From Atopobium sp. UBA2090 (GTDB lineage: Bacteria; Actinomycetota; Coriobacteriia; Coriobacteriales; Atopobiaceae): a stretch of DNA of 23,288 nt. This document shows positions 7,320-13,916 of this stretch, piece by piece. The stretch is taken from assembly GCA_002331575.1 (NCBI GenBank), contig DCZG01000026.1:1-23288 (forward strand), read 5' to 3'. A program made the position numbers and the translations under genes. How positions within the stretch are numbered: position 1 is the stretch's first letter; each line of letters opens with the position of its first letter. The notes beneath the pieces are model-generated. The model was not told where the DNA came from, made no database searches, and saw only the letters and a program-made list of their open reading frames with translations.

Positions 7320-8006
7320 ATGAAGTTCTTTATCGACACCGCAGACATCGACGAGATCAAGGAAGCCATGAGCTGGGGCTGCCTCGCCGGCGTCACCACG
7401 AACCCGTCCCTCTACGCTCGTACCGGCGGCAAGCTCGCCGACTTCGAGCCTCACATGGTCGAGATCACGAAGGTGTGCGAGGGTCTGCCCGTCTCCGCCG
7501 AGTCCACCGCGGAGACCACCGAGGAGATGATCGTCGAGGGCCGCAGGCTTTCCGCCCTTGCTCCGAACATCGTCGTCAAGCTCCCGATCTGCGCGGAGAG
7601 CCTCGCCGCCACGCACCAGCTCGCCTCCGAGGGCGTGCGCGTCAACATGACGCTCGTCTTCTCGGCTCCCCAGGCCCTTCTCGCCGCCAACGCCGGCGCA
7701 CGCTATATCAGCCCCTTCGTCGGCCGCTTTGACGACATCGCCGAGGACGGCATCGAGCAGCTCGGCACCGTGGTCACGGCCATCAAGAACTACGACTGGA
7801 CCGGCAAAAACGTCGACGACAAGGTCGAGATTATCAGCGCCTCCATCCGCACGCCCAACCACGTGACGCAGGCGGCGCTCCTGGGCGCCGACATCGCCAC
7901 CGTGCCCTTCGGCGCGCTCAAGAAGTGCCTTAAGCACCCCCTGACCGATCAGGGACTCGCGGGCTTCAAGCGCGACTGGGCCAAGGTCGTGTCCGCCCAG
8001 GCCTAG
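7320..8006 (+). CDS. Transaldolase, small TalC/FSA type
   Basis: This 228-residue protein belongs to the decameric TalC/fructose-6-phosphate aldolase (FSA) family. AGVTTNPS is at 23-30, the Schiff-base lysine is Lys87 in NIVVKLP, and RYISPFVGRFDD is at 128-139. Position 133 is Phe where E. coli FsaA has the aldolase-defining Tyr131. That points to true transaldolase activity, transferring dihydroxyacetone between fructose 6-phosphate or sedoheptulose 7-phosphate and aldose phosphates. The length matches the family. AGGAGCG (7306-7312) precedes the ATG. It lies 49 bp after the GatZ-like gene and upstream of the transketolase pair, so the operon encodes the non-oxidative pentose-phosphate reshuffling enzymes together with a PTS. 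Confidence 0.93.
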   Translation: MKFFIDTADIDEIKEAMSWGCLAGVTTNPSLYARTGGKLADFEPHMVEITKVCEGLPVSAESTAETTEEMIVEGRRLSALAPNIVVKLPICAESLAATHQLASEGVRVNMTLVFSAPQALLAANAGARYISPFVGRFDDIAEDGIEQLGTVVTAIKNYDWTGKNVDDKVEIISASIRTPNHVTQAALLGADIATVPFGALKKCLKHPLTDQGLAGFKRDWAKVVSAQA

Positions 8007-8054
8007 AGGAGAACGAGCTAGGCGAGAAGCCTGCTCACCAGGAATGACCGTCAC

Positions 8055-8083
8055 GGGCGCGCGGGCCTCGGCCCAGGCGCCCC
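8055..8083 (+). other. GC-rich intercistronic hairpin before the transketolase genes
   Basis: GGGCGC (8055-8060) pairs with GCGCCC (8077-8082), and inside it GGGCC (8063-8067) pairs with GGCCC (8070-8074). The structure ends 12 bases before the strong GGAGG at 8096-8100. No T-run follows. It could shield the upstream message from 3' decay or partly attenuate transcription into the transketolase genes. Confidence 0.5.
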
Positions 8084-8106
8084 ATCGCTGAAAAAGGAGG
8101 AGCTTC

Positions 8107-8976
8107 ATGCTGGACTTGATTGACACGCGCGCCATTCGTCTCGTCGCCAACGCCATGCGCCATGACATCATCGACATGCTCGAGAGAAGCAAGTCGGGGC
8201 ATCCCGGAGGGTCGCTCTCGGCTGCGGACGCCATGGCCACGCTGTTCTTCTCGGGTGTGATGGACTTCGACCGCGACAACCCCGACGACCACAGCAGAGA
8301 CCGATTCTTTCTCTCCAAGGGCCACGCCGCGCCCGTGCTGTATGCGACGTACCACCAGCTCGGCTGGCTCTCGGACGATGACCTGCTCACGCTTCGTCAG
8401 CTTGGCAGCAGGCTGCAGGGCCACCCAGACTGCCATGCCTGTCCTGGCGTCGAGGTCTGCTCGGGCAGCCTCGGCCAGGGACTCTCCGTGGCCTCGGGCT
8501 GCGCGCTCGGGCTGCGCGTGAGCGCCACGAGGGCTGGCACCCTGCCCGCGCGGGTCTACGTGCTCTGCGGCGACGGCGAGATGCAGGAGGGCTCCAACTG
8601 GGAGGCCCTCATGTTCGCCGCTCACAAGGGCCTCGACAACCTCACGATGATTCTCGACCTCAACAACCTGCAGATTGACGGCCACGTGACCGATGTCTGC
8701 TCGCTTGGTGACATCGATGGTAAGCTGCGCGCGTTCGGCTGGAACGTGATTCGCGTCAACGGCCACGACATCAGGATGCTTCATGAGGCGCTGTACCGCT
8801 CCAAGTCCACGACAGGAGCACCGACGGCCGTCGTCATGGAGACGATCAAGGGCAAGGGCGTGAGCTTCATGGAGGACCAGGTCGGATGGCACGGAAAGGC
8901 GCCGAGCGCCGAGCAAGCCGATAGGGCGCGCGCCGAGCTCGACGCGGATCGCGAGAAGATCGAGAAGGAGGTCTAG
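8107..8976 (+). CDS. Transketolase, N-terminal (TPP-binding) subunit
   Basis: This 289-residue protein is the first half of a split transketolase. It has the sugar-phosphate-binding GHPGGSLSAADA segment (31-42), SKGHAAP (70-76) and the thiamine-diphosphate/metal motif beginning CGDGEMQEGSNWEA (154-167) and ending at NN (186-187). With its partner it moves two-carbon units between ketose and aldose phosphates. Two-gene transketolases occur in archaea and many anaerobes, so the short length is not a truncation. Strong GGAGGAG precedes the ATG at 8107. The stop is two bases before the start of the second subunit gene, and the ribosome site for that gene (AAGGAGG, 8965-8971) lies inside this gene, which suggests matched synthesis. 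Confidence 0.95.
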   Translation: MLDLIDTRAIRLVANAMRHDIIDMLERSKSGHPGGSLSAADAMATLFFSGVMDFDRDNPDDHSRDRFFLSKGHAAPVLYATYHQLGWLSDDDLLTLRQLGSRLQGHPDCHACPGVEVCSGSLGQGLSVASGCALGLRVSATRAGTLPARVYVLCGDGEMQEGSNWEALMFAAHKGLDNLTMILDLNNLQIDGHVTDVCSLGDIDGKLRAFGWNVIRVNGHDIRMLHEALYRSKSTTGAPTAVVMETIKGKGVSFMEDQVGWHGKAPSAEQADRARAELDADREKIEKEV

Positions 8977-8978
8977 CC

Positions 8979-9923
8979 ATGGCTGACGGAAAGAAACACG
9001 CGACGCGGGAGGCATACGGAAAGACGCTCGCAGAGCTTGCAGACGAGGGCATCGACGTCGTTGCCGTGGATGCCGACCTGGCGGGAGCGACCAAGCTCGA
9101 CGCGTTTCGCGACGCGCACCCCGACCGCTTCGTCGACGTCGGTATTGCCGAGCAGGACATGATGGACGTTGCCGCGGGGCTCTCGCTTACGGGCAAGGTG
9201 GCCTTCACGGGCTCGTTCGCCGTCTTCGCGACGGGTCGCTGCTACGACCAGATTCGCAACACGGTCTGCGACTCGAACCTCAACGTGAAGGTGTGCCCCA
9301 CGCACGCGGGCATCACGGTAGGCGAGGACGGTGCCACGCATCAAGCGCTCGAGGATGTCGGCATGATGCGCGCCCTTCCTCAGATGACGGTCCTCGTGCC
9401 GGCCGACTTCAACGCGACTCGTGCCGCGCTTCGCCTTGCTGCCACGACGTATGGCCCGTTCTACGTGCGTATGGGAAGGCTCCCCGTGTCGCAGGTCTAC
9501 GACGAGGGCTTCTCGCCCGAGGTCGGGCACGCCTATGTGCTGCGCGAGGGAACCGACGTCACGATCGCCGCGTGCGGCGTGGAGGTCGGCGAGGCACTGG
9601 CAGCTGCAGACGCCTTGGCTGACGAAGGCATATCCGCCGAGGTCATCGACGTGTTCTCCATCAAGCCTCTCGACGCCGGGACGCTTCTCGTGAGCGCGCG
9701 CAAGACGGGGCGCGTGGTGAGCGTGGAGGAACACAGCGTTGCGACGGGAATGGGCGCCGCGATCGCAACGCTCCTTTCGGAGAACGTACCGACGCCGATG
9801 CACCTCATGGGTATGCGCACGTTTGGCACCTCCGCTCCTGTCGCCACGCTGCTCGAGCACTTCGGGCTTGATGCCAAGGGGATCGTGCGTGAGACGAGGG
9901 AGTTTCTCGCCGAGTGGAGCTAG
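8979..9923 (+). CDS. Transketolase, C-terminal (pyrimidine-binding) subunit
   Basis: This 314-residue protein is the second half of the split transketolase. It shows DADLAGATKLDAFRDAHPDR (31-50), then FVDVGIAEQDM, where Glu58 is the conserved residue that activates the thiamine cofactor. Further on are THAGITVGEDGATHQ and a C-terminal transketolase fold with VSVEEHS. It is the last gene of the operon; a GC-rich hairpin lies between it and the convergent HxlR gene. As part of a sugar-specific operon it may be an inducible copy, separate from any housekeeping transketolase elsewhere in the genome. Whether another copy exists cannot be seen here. Confidence 0.95.
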   Translation: MADGKKHATREAYGKTLAELADEGIDVVAVDADLAGATKLDAFRDAHPDRFVDVGIAEQDMMDVAAGLSLTGKVAFTGSFAVFATGRCYDQIRNTVCDSNLNVKVCPTHAGITVGEDGATHQALEDVGMMRALPQMTVLVPADFNATRAALRLAATTYGPFYVRMGRLPVSQVYDEGFSPEVGHAYVLREGTDVTIAACGVEVGEALAAADALADEGISAEVIDVFSIKPLDAGTLLVSARKTGRVVSVEEHSVATGMGAAIATLLSENVPTPMHLMGMRTFGTSAPVATLLEHFGLDAKGIVRETREFLAEWS

Positions 9924-9956
9924 GTTCGGGACGATTGTCTGAGAACGTTTGGATCC

Positions 9957-9993
9957 AGGGGGCGCGTCGGGTCTGCGACTTGGCGCGCCTCTT
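9957..9993 (+). terminator. Possible terminator of the sugar operon
   Basis: GGCGCG (9961-9966) pairs with CGCGCC (9984-9989); the stem can extend through wobble pairs from A9957 to T9993. The following bases are only moderately T-rich (TCTTCCTAT), so the call is tentative. It lies in the 71-bp gap between convergent genes. Confidence 0.35.
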
Positions 9994-9994
9994 C

Positions 9995-10306
9995 CTATGC
10001 CCACTCGTTGCGCCACTCTTTCATGGCAATGAGTACCTGGTCGAAGGCCCTGCCCTTCTCGGTGAGGGCGTATTCGACCGTCACGGGCACGGTCGGCTTG
10101 ACGGTCCGGCTGATGACGCCGTTCTCCTCGAGGACGCGTAGCGTGTCCGTGAGGCTCTTCGTGGAGACGCCGAGGGCGCGGCTCAGCTCGTTGAAGCGCA
10201 TGGTTCCCAGGTGCAGCTGCTCCAAGACGAGGAAGGCCCACTTCCCCTTGAAGACCCGCATCACATCCTGGATGCTCGAGAGGCAGACGGAGTCATAGGT
10301 ATCCAT
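9995..10306 (-). CDS. HxlR-family winged-helix regulator
   Basis: This 103-residue protein has the HxlR layout: an N-terminal conserved Cys (Cys8 in DSVCLSSIQDVM), FKGKWAFLVLEQL (19-31), RFNELSRALGVSTKSLTDTL (37-56) as the recognition region, then the wing and EYALTEKGRAF. HxlR proteins bind DNA as dimers, and several use this Cys to sense reactive aldehydes or quinone-like or oxidising agents. The start is the ATG at 10304-10306, which has GAAGGG upstream on the minus strand; the longer open frame adds 111 non-homologous residues. It is divergent from the dioxygenase gene, which is its most likely target. Confidence 0.88.
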   Translation of the reverse strand: MDTYDSVCLSSIQDVMRVFKGKWAFLVLEQLHLGTMRFNELSRALGVSTKSLTDTLRVLEENGVISRTVKPTVPVTVEYALTEKGRAFDQVLIAMKEWRNEWA

Positions 10307-10436
10307 CGGTAACCCTTCATTAAGTAAAGCAACTTCATTCCATGATGTATTGTATCCAATTAGTGCCTTCTTTCCAGGATGAAGCGCTCCTCGTAAAATG
10401 ATTCCAGCGGACAAGCATTTAGGAAGGAGCACGATG
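10307..10436. promoter_or_regulatory. Divergent promoter region, hxlR-type gene / dioxygenase
   Basis: The 130-bp spacer should hold both promoters and the HxlR site. For the dioxygenase, TTTCCA (10371-10376), a 17-bp spacer and TAAAAT (10394-10399) form a reasonable promoter. On the minus strand TACAAT within GGATACAAT (near 10350) is a candidate -10 for the regulator. No clean operator palindrome was found by eye. Confidence 0.4.
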
Positions 10437-11207
10437 ATGGGAGAGAAGAGACAGCCGGTCGTCTTCGTGGGACACGGCTCGCCGCTCAACGCGATTGCTG
10501 ACAACGACATTCGCCGCGGTTGGCAGGAGATGGGCAAGCGCCTCGGCAAGCCGAGGGCGATTGTGGCGGTGTCCGCCCACTGGTTCACCCATGGACGCTG
10601 GGTGCGTACCGCGGCACACAATCCGCAGGTCAACGACATGTACGGCTTTCCTGATGAGCTCTATGCGGTCCACTATGCGCCTGATGGCGCGCCCGACGTC
10701 GCCGCTCGCGCACTCGACCTTCTCGGTGACGCTGCCACGGGCACCGAGAGCTGGGGCGTCGACCACGGTGTGTGGTCCGTGCTCTGCAACATGTACCCCA
10801 AGGCAGACGTGCCAGTCGTTATGGTGAGCTGCGACGGCGACGCCGCACCCGAGGTTCATCTGGAGGTCGGGCGCCGTCTCTCGGCCCTTCGCGACGAGGG
10901 CGTGATGATCGTTGCGAGCGGGAACGTCGTGCACAACCTACGTGCCGTGGACTGGGACAAGTCCGATGGCTTTGCCTGGGCGAACGACTTCGACGATCGG
11001 GTCCGAGACCTCATCCTCGCCCGTGACTTCGATTCGGTCGTGCGATACACACAGCTCGCAGGGTGGCAGCGTGCGATTCCCACGCCCGACCACTTCCTGC
11101 CCCTGCTGACGGCACTGGGTGCCGCGCGAGATGACGACGAGGTGGTCGTCTGGAACCAGATCCGCGAGCTGGGCAGCATGAGCCAGACCTCTTACCTCTT
11201 TCGATAG
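10437..11207 (+). CDS. ygiD: Extradiol ring-cleavage dioxygenase, YgiD/LigB type
   Basis: This 256-residue protein matches the LigB-type 4,5-DOPA extradiol dioxygenase family. Likely metal and catalytic histidines are His13 (VGHGSPLNA), His48 (VSAHWF), His110 (GVDHGVWS) and His166 (SGNVVHNL), with a later PTPDHFLPLL. Such enzymes open catechol rings using a divalent metal and O2; some family members may have other substrates. A dioxygenase in a likely anaerobe is curious and could serve detoxification. AGGAAGGAG (10421-10429) precedes two adjacent ATGs at 10434 and 10437; I chose 10437 for better spacing, a one-residue difference. The divergent HxlR gene suggests inducible control. Confidence 0.88.
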   Translation: MGEKRQPVVFVGHGSPLNAIADNDIRRGWQEMGKRLGKPRAIVAVSAHWFTHGRWVRTAAHNPQVNDMYGFPDELYAVHYAPDGAPDVAARALDLLGDAATGTESWGVDHGVWSVLCNMYPKADVPVVMVSCDGDAAPEVHLEVGRRLSALRDEGVMIVASGNVVHNLRAVDWDKSDGFAWANDFDDRVRDLILARDFDSVVRYTQLAGWQRAIPTPDHFLPLLTALGAARDDDEVVVWNQIRELGSMSQTSYLFR

Positions 11208-11313
11208 GTGAGGGCTTGGATAAGAATCTGCAGACTTCTTCAAGTTGAGATATGAAATTTGGTGGTGATTGCCCGCAGGTGTGTGGTCTCGGAGTGAATC
11301 ATGCCGTGGGCTG

Positions 11314-11343
11314 TTGAGACGCGGGTGGAGCGAAACGTATAGT
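11314..11343 (+). promoter_or_regulatory. Predicted promoter of a short RNA
   Basis: TTGAGA (11314-11319), an 18-bp spacer and TATAGT (11338-11343) form a good sigma-70-type promoter. It would start transcription near 11350, at the foot of the first hairpin and about 70 bases before a strong terminator. Confidence 0.45.
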
Positions 11344-11349
11344 TAATGG

Positions 11350-11420
11350 GCACGGTTCCGCGGCCGTGCTGGGTATGTGTCAGGGCTTGGAGACTTCGTC
11401 TCGGGCCCTGACCTTTTTTC
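11350..11420 (+). ncRNA. Candidate small RNA with two hairpins
   Basis: Between the dioxygenase and the convergent patatin gene, a promoter-like sequence is followed by two stem-loops. The first is GCACGG (11350-11355) with CCGTGC (11364-11369). The second is a strong terminator with a T6 run. The span holds no convincing reading frame. A free-standing RNA of about 70 bases is an inference; the alternative is that this is simply the 3' end of the dioxygenase transcript. Confidence 0.35.
11379..11419 (+). terminator. Strong intrinsic terminator
   Basis: GTCAGGGC (11379-11386) pairs perfectly with GCCCTGAC (11405-11412), with an inner stem GAGAC/GTCTC (11390-11394 and 11398-11402). It is followed by CTTTTTT (T-run 11414-11419). 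The T-run is only on the plus strand, so it does not serve the patatin gene. Confidence 0.85.
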
Positions 11421-11427
11421 TGCGTAC

Positions 11428-12339
11428 CTATGCGACGTTCAGGAACGACAGTAGCTTCGGCCACTCCCGCGCGGCTGTGCTCAGGCCGCACTCATAGGCT
11501 TCCATCAGCCTGTCCTCGCTCTTCTCGTCCATCCCGATGTCAAGCTCCGGGCCTGGCCAGATGGCAAAGACTTCGCCAGCGTCGTGCATTCGCTCGATGG
11601 CGCGGTTCTGCTCGTTGTACGTCCGAGGGCGCGCCTCGAGTGCCGATACGAGCCGTGGATACCTTGCGTACCGTACATGAGCTGCGGGAATCGTCCAGTC
11701 GGCCTCGTCTTGGACGAAGCCCCGGGGGCGGGTGAGAACGAGGACCTGCCGTCCGTGGTAACGAGGGCGCCCGTACTCGACGGGGATGCTGTCGGCTGCG
11801 CCGCCATCGATGAGCCTCTTGCCGTCCACCTCCACGGGCTTGTTGGCAAAGGGCATGGCGGTCGTGGCCATGAGGTAGCGCGTGCCGCGGTCGACGTCGC
11901 CGCACTTGCTGAAGGTGTGATAGTCGGCCCCGCCCGTCTCGATGTTGGTCGCGACGGAGACGAGCTCGACAGGGGAGTCGGTGAACCAGCCCGAGTCGAT
12001 GCCCTCGAGGTCGTGTGGGATGGTCTCGTAGATGAACTCCGAACCCACGAGGTCGCCGGTCTTGATCTTGGACTTGAGCGAGATGAAACGCCAGTCGTTT
12101 CGATACTTCATGTTGATATAGGCCATGCGACCAGTTGCGCCACATGCGTAGTTGTAGCCGCAGATGGCTCCCATCGACGTGCCGACCACCGACTCTGCGA
12201 GCAGGCCGTGGTCGAGGAAGAAGTCGAGCACGCCTGCGGTGAAGAGGCCTCGCATCGCCCCGCCCTCAAGTACGAGCTGGAACGGACGGGTGGGGACATC
12301 CTGCCAAACGGGATGGTCGACGCTTGCTGCCTGTGCCAT
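11428..12339 (-). CDS. Patatin-like phospholipase (YjjU/COG4667-like)
   Basis: This 303-residue protein has the patatin features in order: the oxyanion-hole motif LEGGAMRGLFTAG (24-36), the nucleophile elbow GTSMG with Ser55, and the dyad Asp178 in IDGGAAD. Family members hydrolyse acyl esters of lipids. The overall pattern, including the short GWFTDSPVELVSVATNIETG segment, is like the bacterial YjjU group of about 300 residues. No signal peptide is visible, so it probably works at the inner face of the membrane. I chose the ATG at 12337-12339, which has GAAAGAAGG upstream on the minus strand; an ATG 12 codons earlier has no ribosome site. It is monocistronic and divergent from the hairpin-repeat region. 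Confidence 0.9.
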   Translation of the reverse strand: MAQAASVDHPVWQDVPTRPFQLVLEGGAMRGLFTAGVLDFFLDHGLLAESVVGTSMGAICGYNYACGATGRMAYINMKYRNDWRFISLKSKIKTGDLVGSEFIYETIPHDLEGIDSGWFTDSPVELVSVATNIETGGADYHTFSKCGDVDRGTRYLMATTAMPFANKPVEVDGKRLIDGGAADSIPVEYGRPRYHGRQVLVLTRPRGFVQDEADWTIPAAHVRYARYPRLVSALEARPRTYNEQNRAIERMHDAGEVFAIWPGPELDIGMDEKSEDRLMEAYECGLSTAAREWPKLLSFLNVA

Positions 12340-12782
12340 GACGGCCTTCTTTCCGATTCGACAAGCGGTACTCATACCCAGTAAGTAACAACGTAATCAC
12401 GTAATTCGCGCGTCCTTCCGTTCGCATTGACTCACGTGAAGGATTTCGCTGGCGCGGAGTCGGACGGAGGCGTGTATTCAGCACATCAAAATAGCGTTTA
12501 ACCCCACAGATTGCTCAAACTGGCAGGATTTCTGCCACTCGGAACAGTCTGTGGGGTTTGCAATCCCCACAGGTTGCTCGAACTGTCAGGATTTCTGCCA
12601 GTTGGATCAACCTGTGGGGTTTTCGCCTTGGGCCGCCAAGCCGTGAGCGGCAACGAATCCGCCGCCCCCGTCGTGACGCGCGCATTCTGACCAATCTGAC
12701 AAAACTGGTCCTTTTGCCTGTTCAGAGACTCTTTTCACGCCATGTTTGGGTGTTTTCGGGTCTTCGAGGTGCCTGGCGGAGG
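12340..12782. other. 443-bp intergenic region with tandem hairpins
   Basis: No gene is supported here. From 12340 to about 12500 I see only the patatin upstream region, including a short direct repeat ACGTAATC/ACGTAATT near 12390-12405 and a lone TTGACT. Two tandem hairpin repeats fill 12501-12624. The remainder to 12782 is open in the frame of the downstream protein, but it would add 75 residues of no recognisable character that begin inside a hairpin, so I treat it as non-coding. Confidence 0.5.
12501..12624. repeat. Two tandem imperfect hairpin repeats
   Basis: Copy A (12501-12560) and copy B (12563-12624) share the same plan: an outer stem with CCCCACAG on the left and CTGTGGGG on the right, an inner stem ending CAG/CTG, and an identical GATTT loop (12528-12532 and 12591-12595). 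The stems differ in a compensating way. Copy A has CCCCACAGA with TCTGTGGGG, and copy B has CCCCACAGGTTG with CAACCTGTGGGG. Each right arm is followed by TTT or TTTT, so either could act as a terminator on the plus strand. They may be REP-like mobile repeats or a folded leader or operator of the downstream gene. Confidence 0.8.
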
Positions 12783-13853
12783 ATGTCGAGCGCTGATAGC
12801 GTCGTTGACATGGATACCAGACTCACATATCCCAGCTCTCTCGCACTCATCCGCCAGGCTCGCTGCCGCGGGGTGATGAGCATCGTGCCTCTTGCGGACA
12901 ATCCGGAATGGGGGCTTGTGGACCACAGGCCCATCGAGCAAGAGGTCATGCTGGGATATGGCTCTCTCGGGAAGCCACGAATCCTCGTCCCGAAGAACAA
13001 CAGGACGTATGCCGGTTGCGTCGATACCCGAGTCTGCGAAGAGATCCTCCCCTCGGGGTCCTTCGTGAGGATCACCCGTGGCGGCTATCGGTACGTGCTC
13101 TCCGAATCGCCGGCGCTCATCGTGGTCCGGGCGGCGGCGGAGTGCCAGGCCGTAGGCAGAGGAATACCCGACTCCCTGGCGGTGATGGCCGTGGCGGCAC
13201 TCATCACGGAGCTCTGCGGCACCTATTCGTTTTCGGCTACCGACCAGATTGGTGAGGAATGCTGCTTTGGGCGCGAGCCGGTGCTCTCGATGTCCGAGCT
13301 CAACAGATATCTCTCGGAAGCGCGTGGCATTCGCGGGCTACGACTCGCGCGGCGGGCGGCAAAGCTGGCATTCGAGAACTCCTTCTCTCCTCGTGAGACC
13401 TGCATCGCGCTCATGCTCTGCTCACCTCCTTGCTACGGCGGCCTCGGGCTGTCGAGGCCGGTCCTCAACAGTCCTTTGACCTTCACGGATCATCAGAGGA
13501 CCCTGCTGTGGCATGAGTCCATGAGGCCGGACCTCTTCTGGGAGCTCTACCGCCTGGTCATCGAGTACAACGGCGGCACGCATGACTCCCTCGAATCGAA
13601 GACCGAGGATGACAGGCGGACGCTCGACTATGCGGTCTGCGGCATCGAGGTCTTCACGATACGAGACTCCGACATCTCGAGCGTGCTCGCCATGGAGCAG
13701 CTCGGGCGCAAGTGCGTGGAGGTCATGTCGAGGACTGCGCGGAAGCGTCTCGTCGATTCGTTTCTCAGGCGCATCGAATCCGGGGCCAAGCCAGAGGTCA
13801 GGGAGGCTGCCCTTGACGTCCTCCTCCGTCGCGGCAGGCGGGTTTGGCTCTGA
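12783..13853 (+). CDS. Hypothetical protein with Vsr/DUF559-like C-terminal nuclease fold
   Basis: This 356-residue protein is not a named family to me. Its C-terminal part reads SPRETCIALML...GGLGLSRPVLN, then PDLFWELYRLVIEYNGGTHD and DDRR. It resembles the DUF559/Vsr-like endonuclease core (Asp250, Glu261-Tyr-Asn263, His267, Asp277/Arg279 in this numbering). The N-terminal ~150 residues, with CRGVMSIVPLADN and SGSFVRITRGGYRYVLSESP, recall AbiEi-like proteins only loosely. Nuclease activity is not shown; Asn263 replaces the usual Asp or acidic residue. The start is uncertain: the ATG at 12783 touches a GGAGG with no spacing, and the ATG at 12810 has no clear ribosome site. Tandem hairpins lie upstream. 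Confidence 0.65.
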   Translation: MSSADSVVDMDTRLTYPSSLALIRQARCRGVMSIVPLADNPEWGLVDHRPIEQEVMLGYGSLGKPRILVPKNNRTYAGCVDTRVCEEILPSGSFVRITRGGYRYVLSESPALIVVRAAAECQAVGRGIPDSLAVMAVAALITELCGTYSFSATDQIGEECCFGREPVLSMSELNRYLSEARGIRGLRLARRAAKLAFENSFSPRETCIALMLCSPPCYGGLGLSRPVLNSPLTFTDHQRTLLWHESMRPDLFWELYRLVIEYNGGTHDSLESKTEDDRRTLDYAVCGIEVFTIRDSDISSVLAMEQLGRKCVEVMSRTARKRLVDSFLRRIESGAKPEVREAALDVLLRRGRRVWL

Positions 13854-13916
13854 CGGCGTGTCGCGTGGCCGGCGTCGTGCGACAATGGCGACCGTAGGCT
13901 CACGTCCGGGGGTGGC

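Noticed and set aside
7320..8006. Fructose-6-phosphate aldolase as the name of the small aldolase
   Set aside because: Phe133 occupies the position of the aldolase-defining Tyr, which fits transaldolase better, as does the transketolase neighbour.
11223..11241. Palindrome around TCTGCAGA after the dioxygenase gene as a terminator
   Set aside because: The AAGAA/TTCTT arms are offset by one base and no T-run follows; a much stronger terminator lies at 11379-11419.
12501..12624. Possible insertion-sequence ends
   Set aside because: The inverted arms lie within each unit, about 40 bases apart, with no transposase or target duplication; they look like hairpin repeats.
12558..12782. N-terminal extension of the Vsr/DUF559-like protein
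   Set aside because: The frame is open, but it begins inside a hairpin repeat, has no ribosome site and encodes an Arg-rich stretch without protein-like character.
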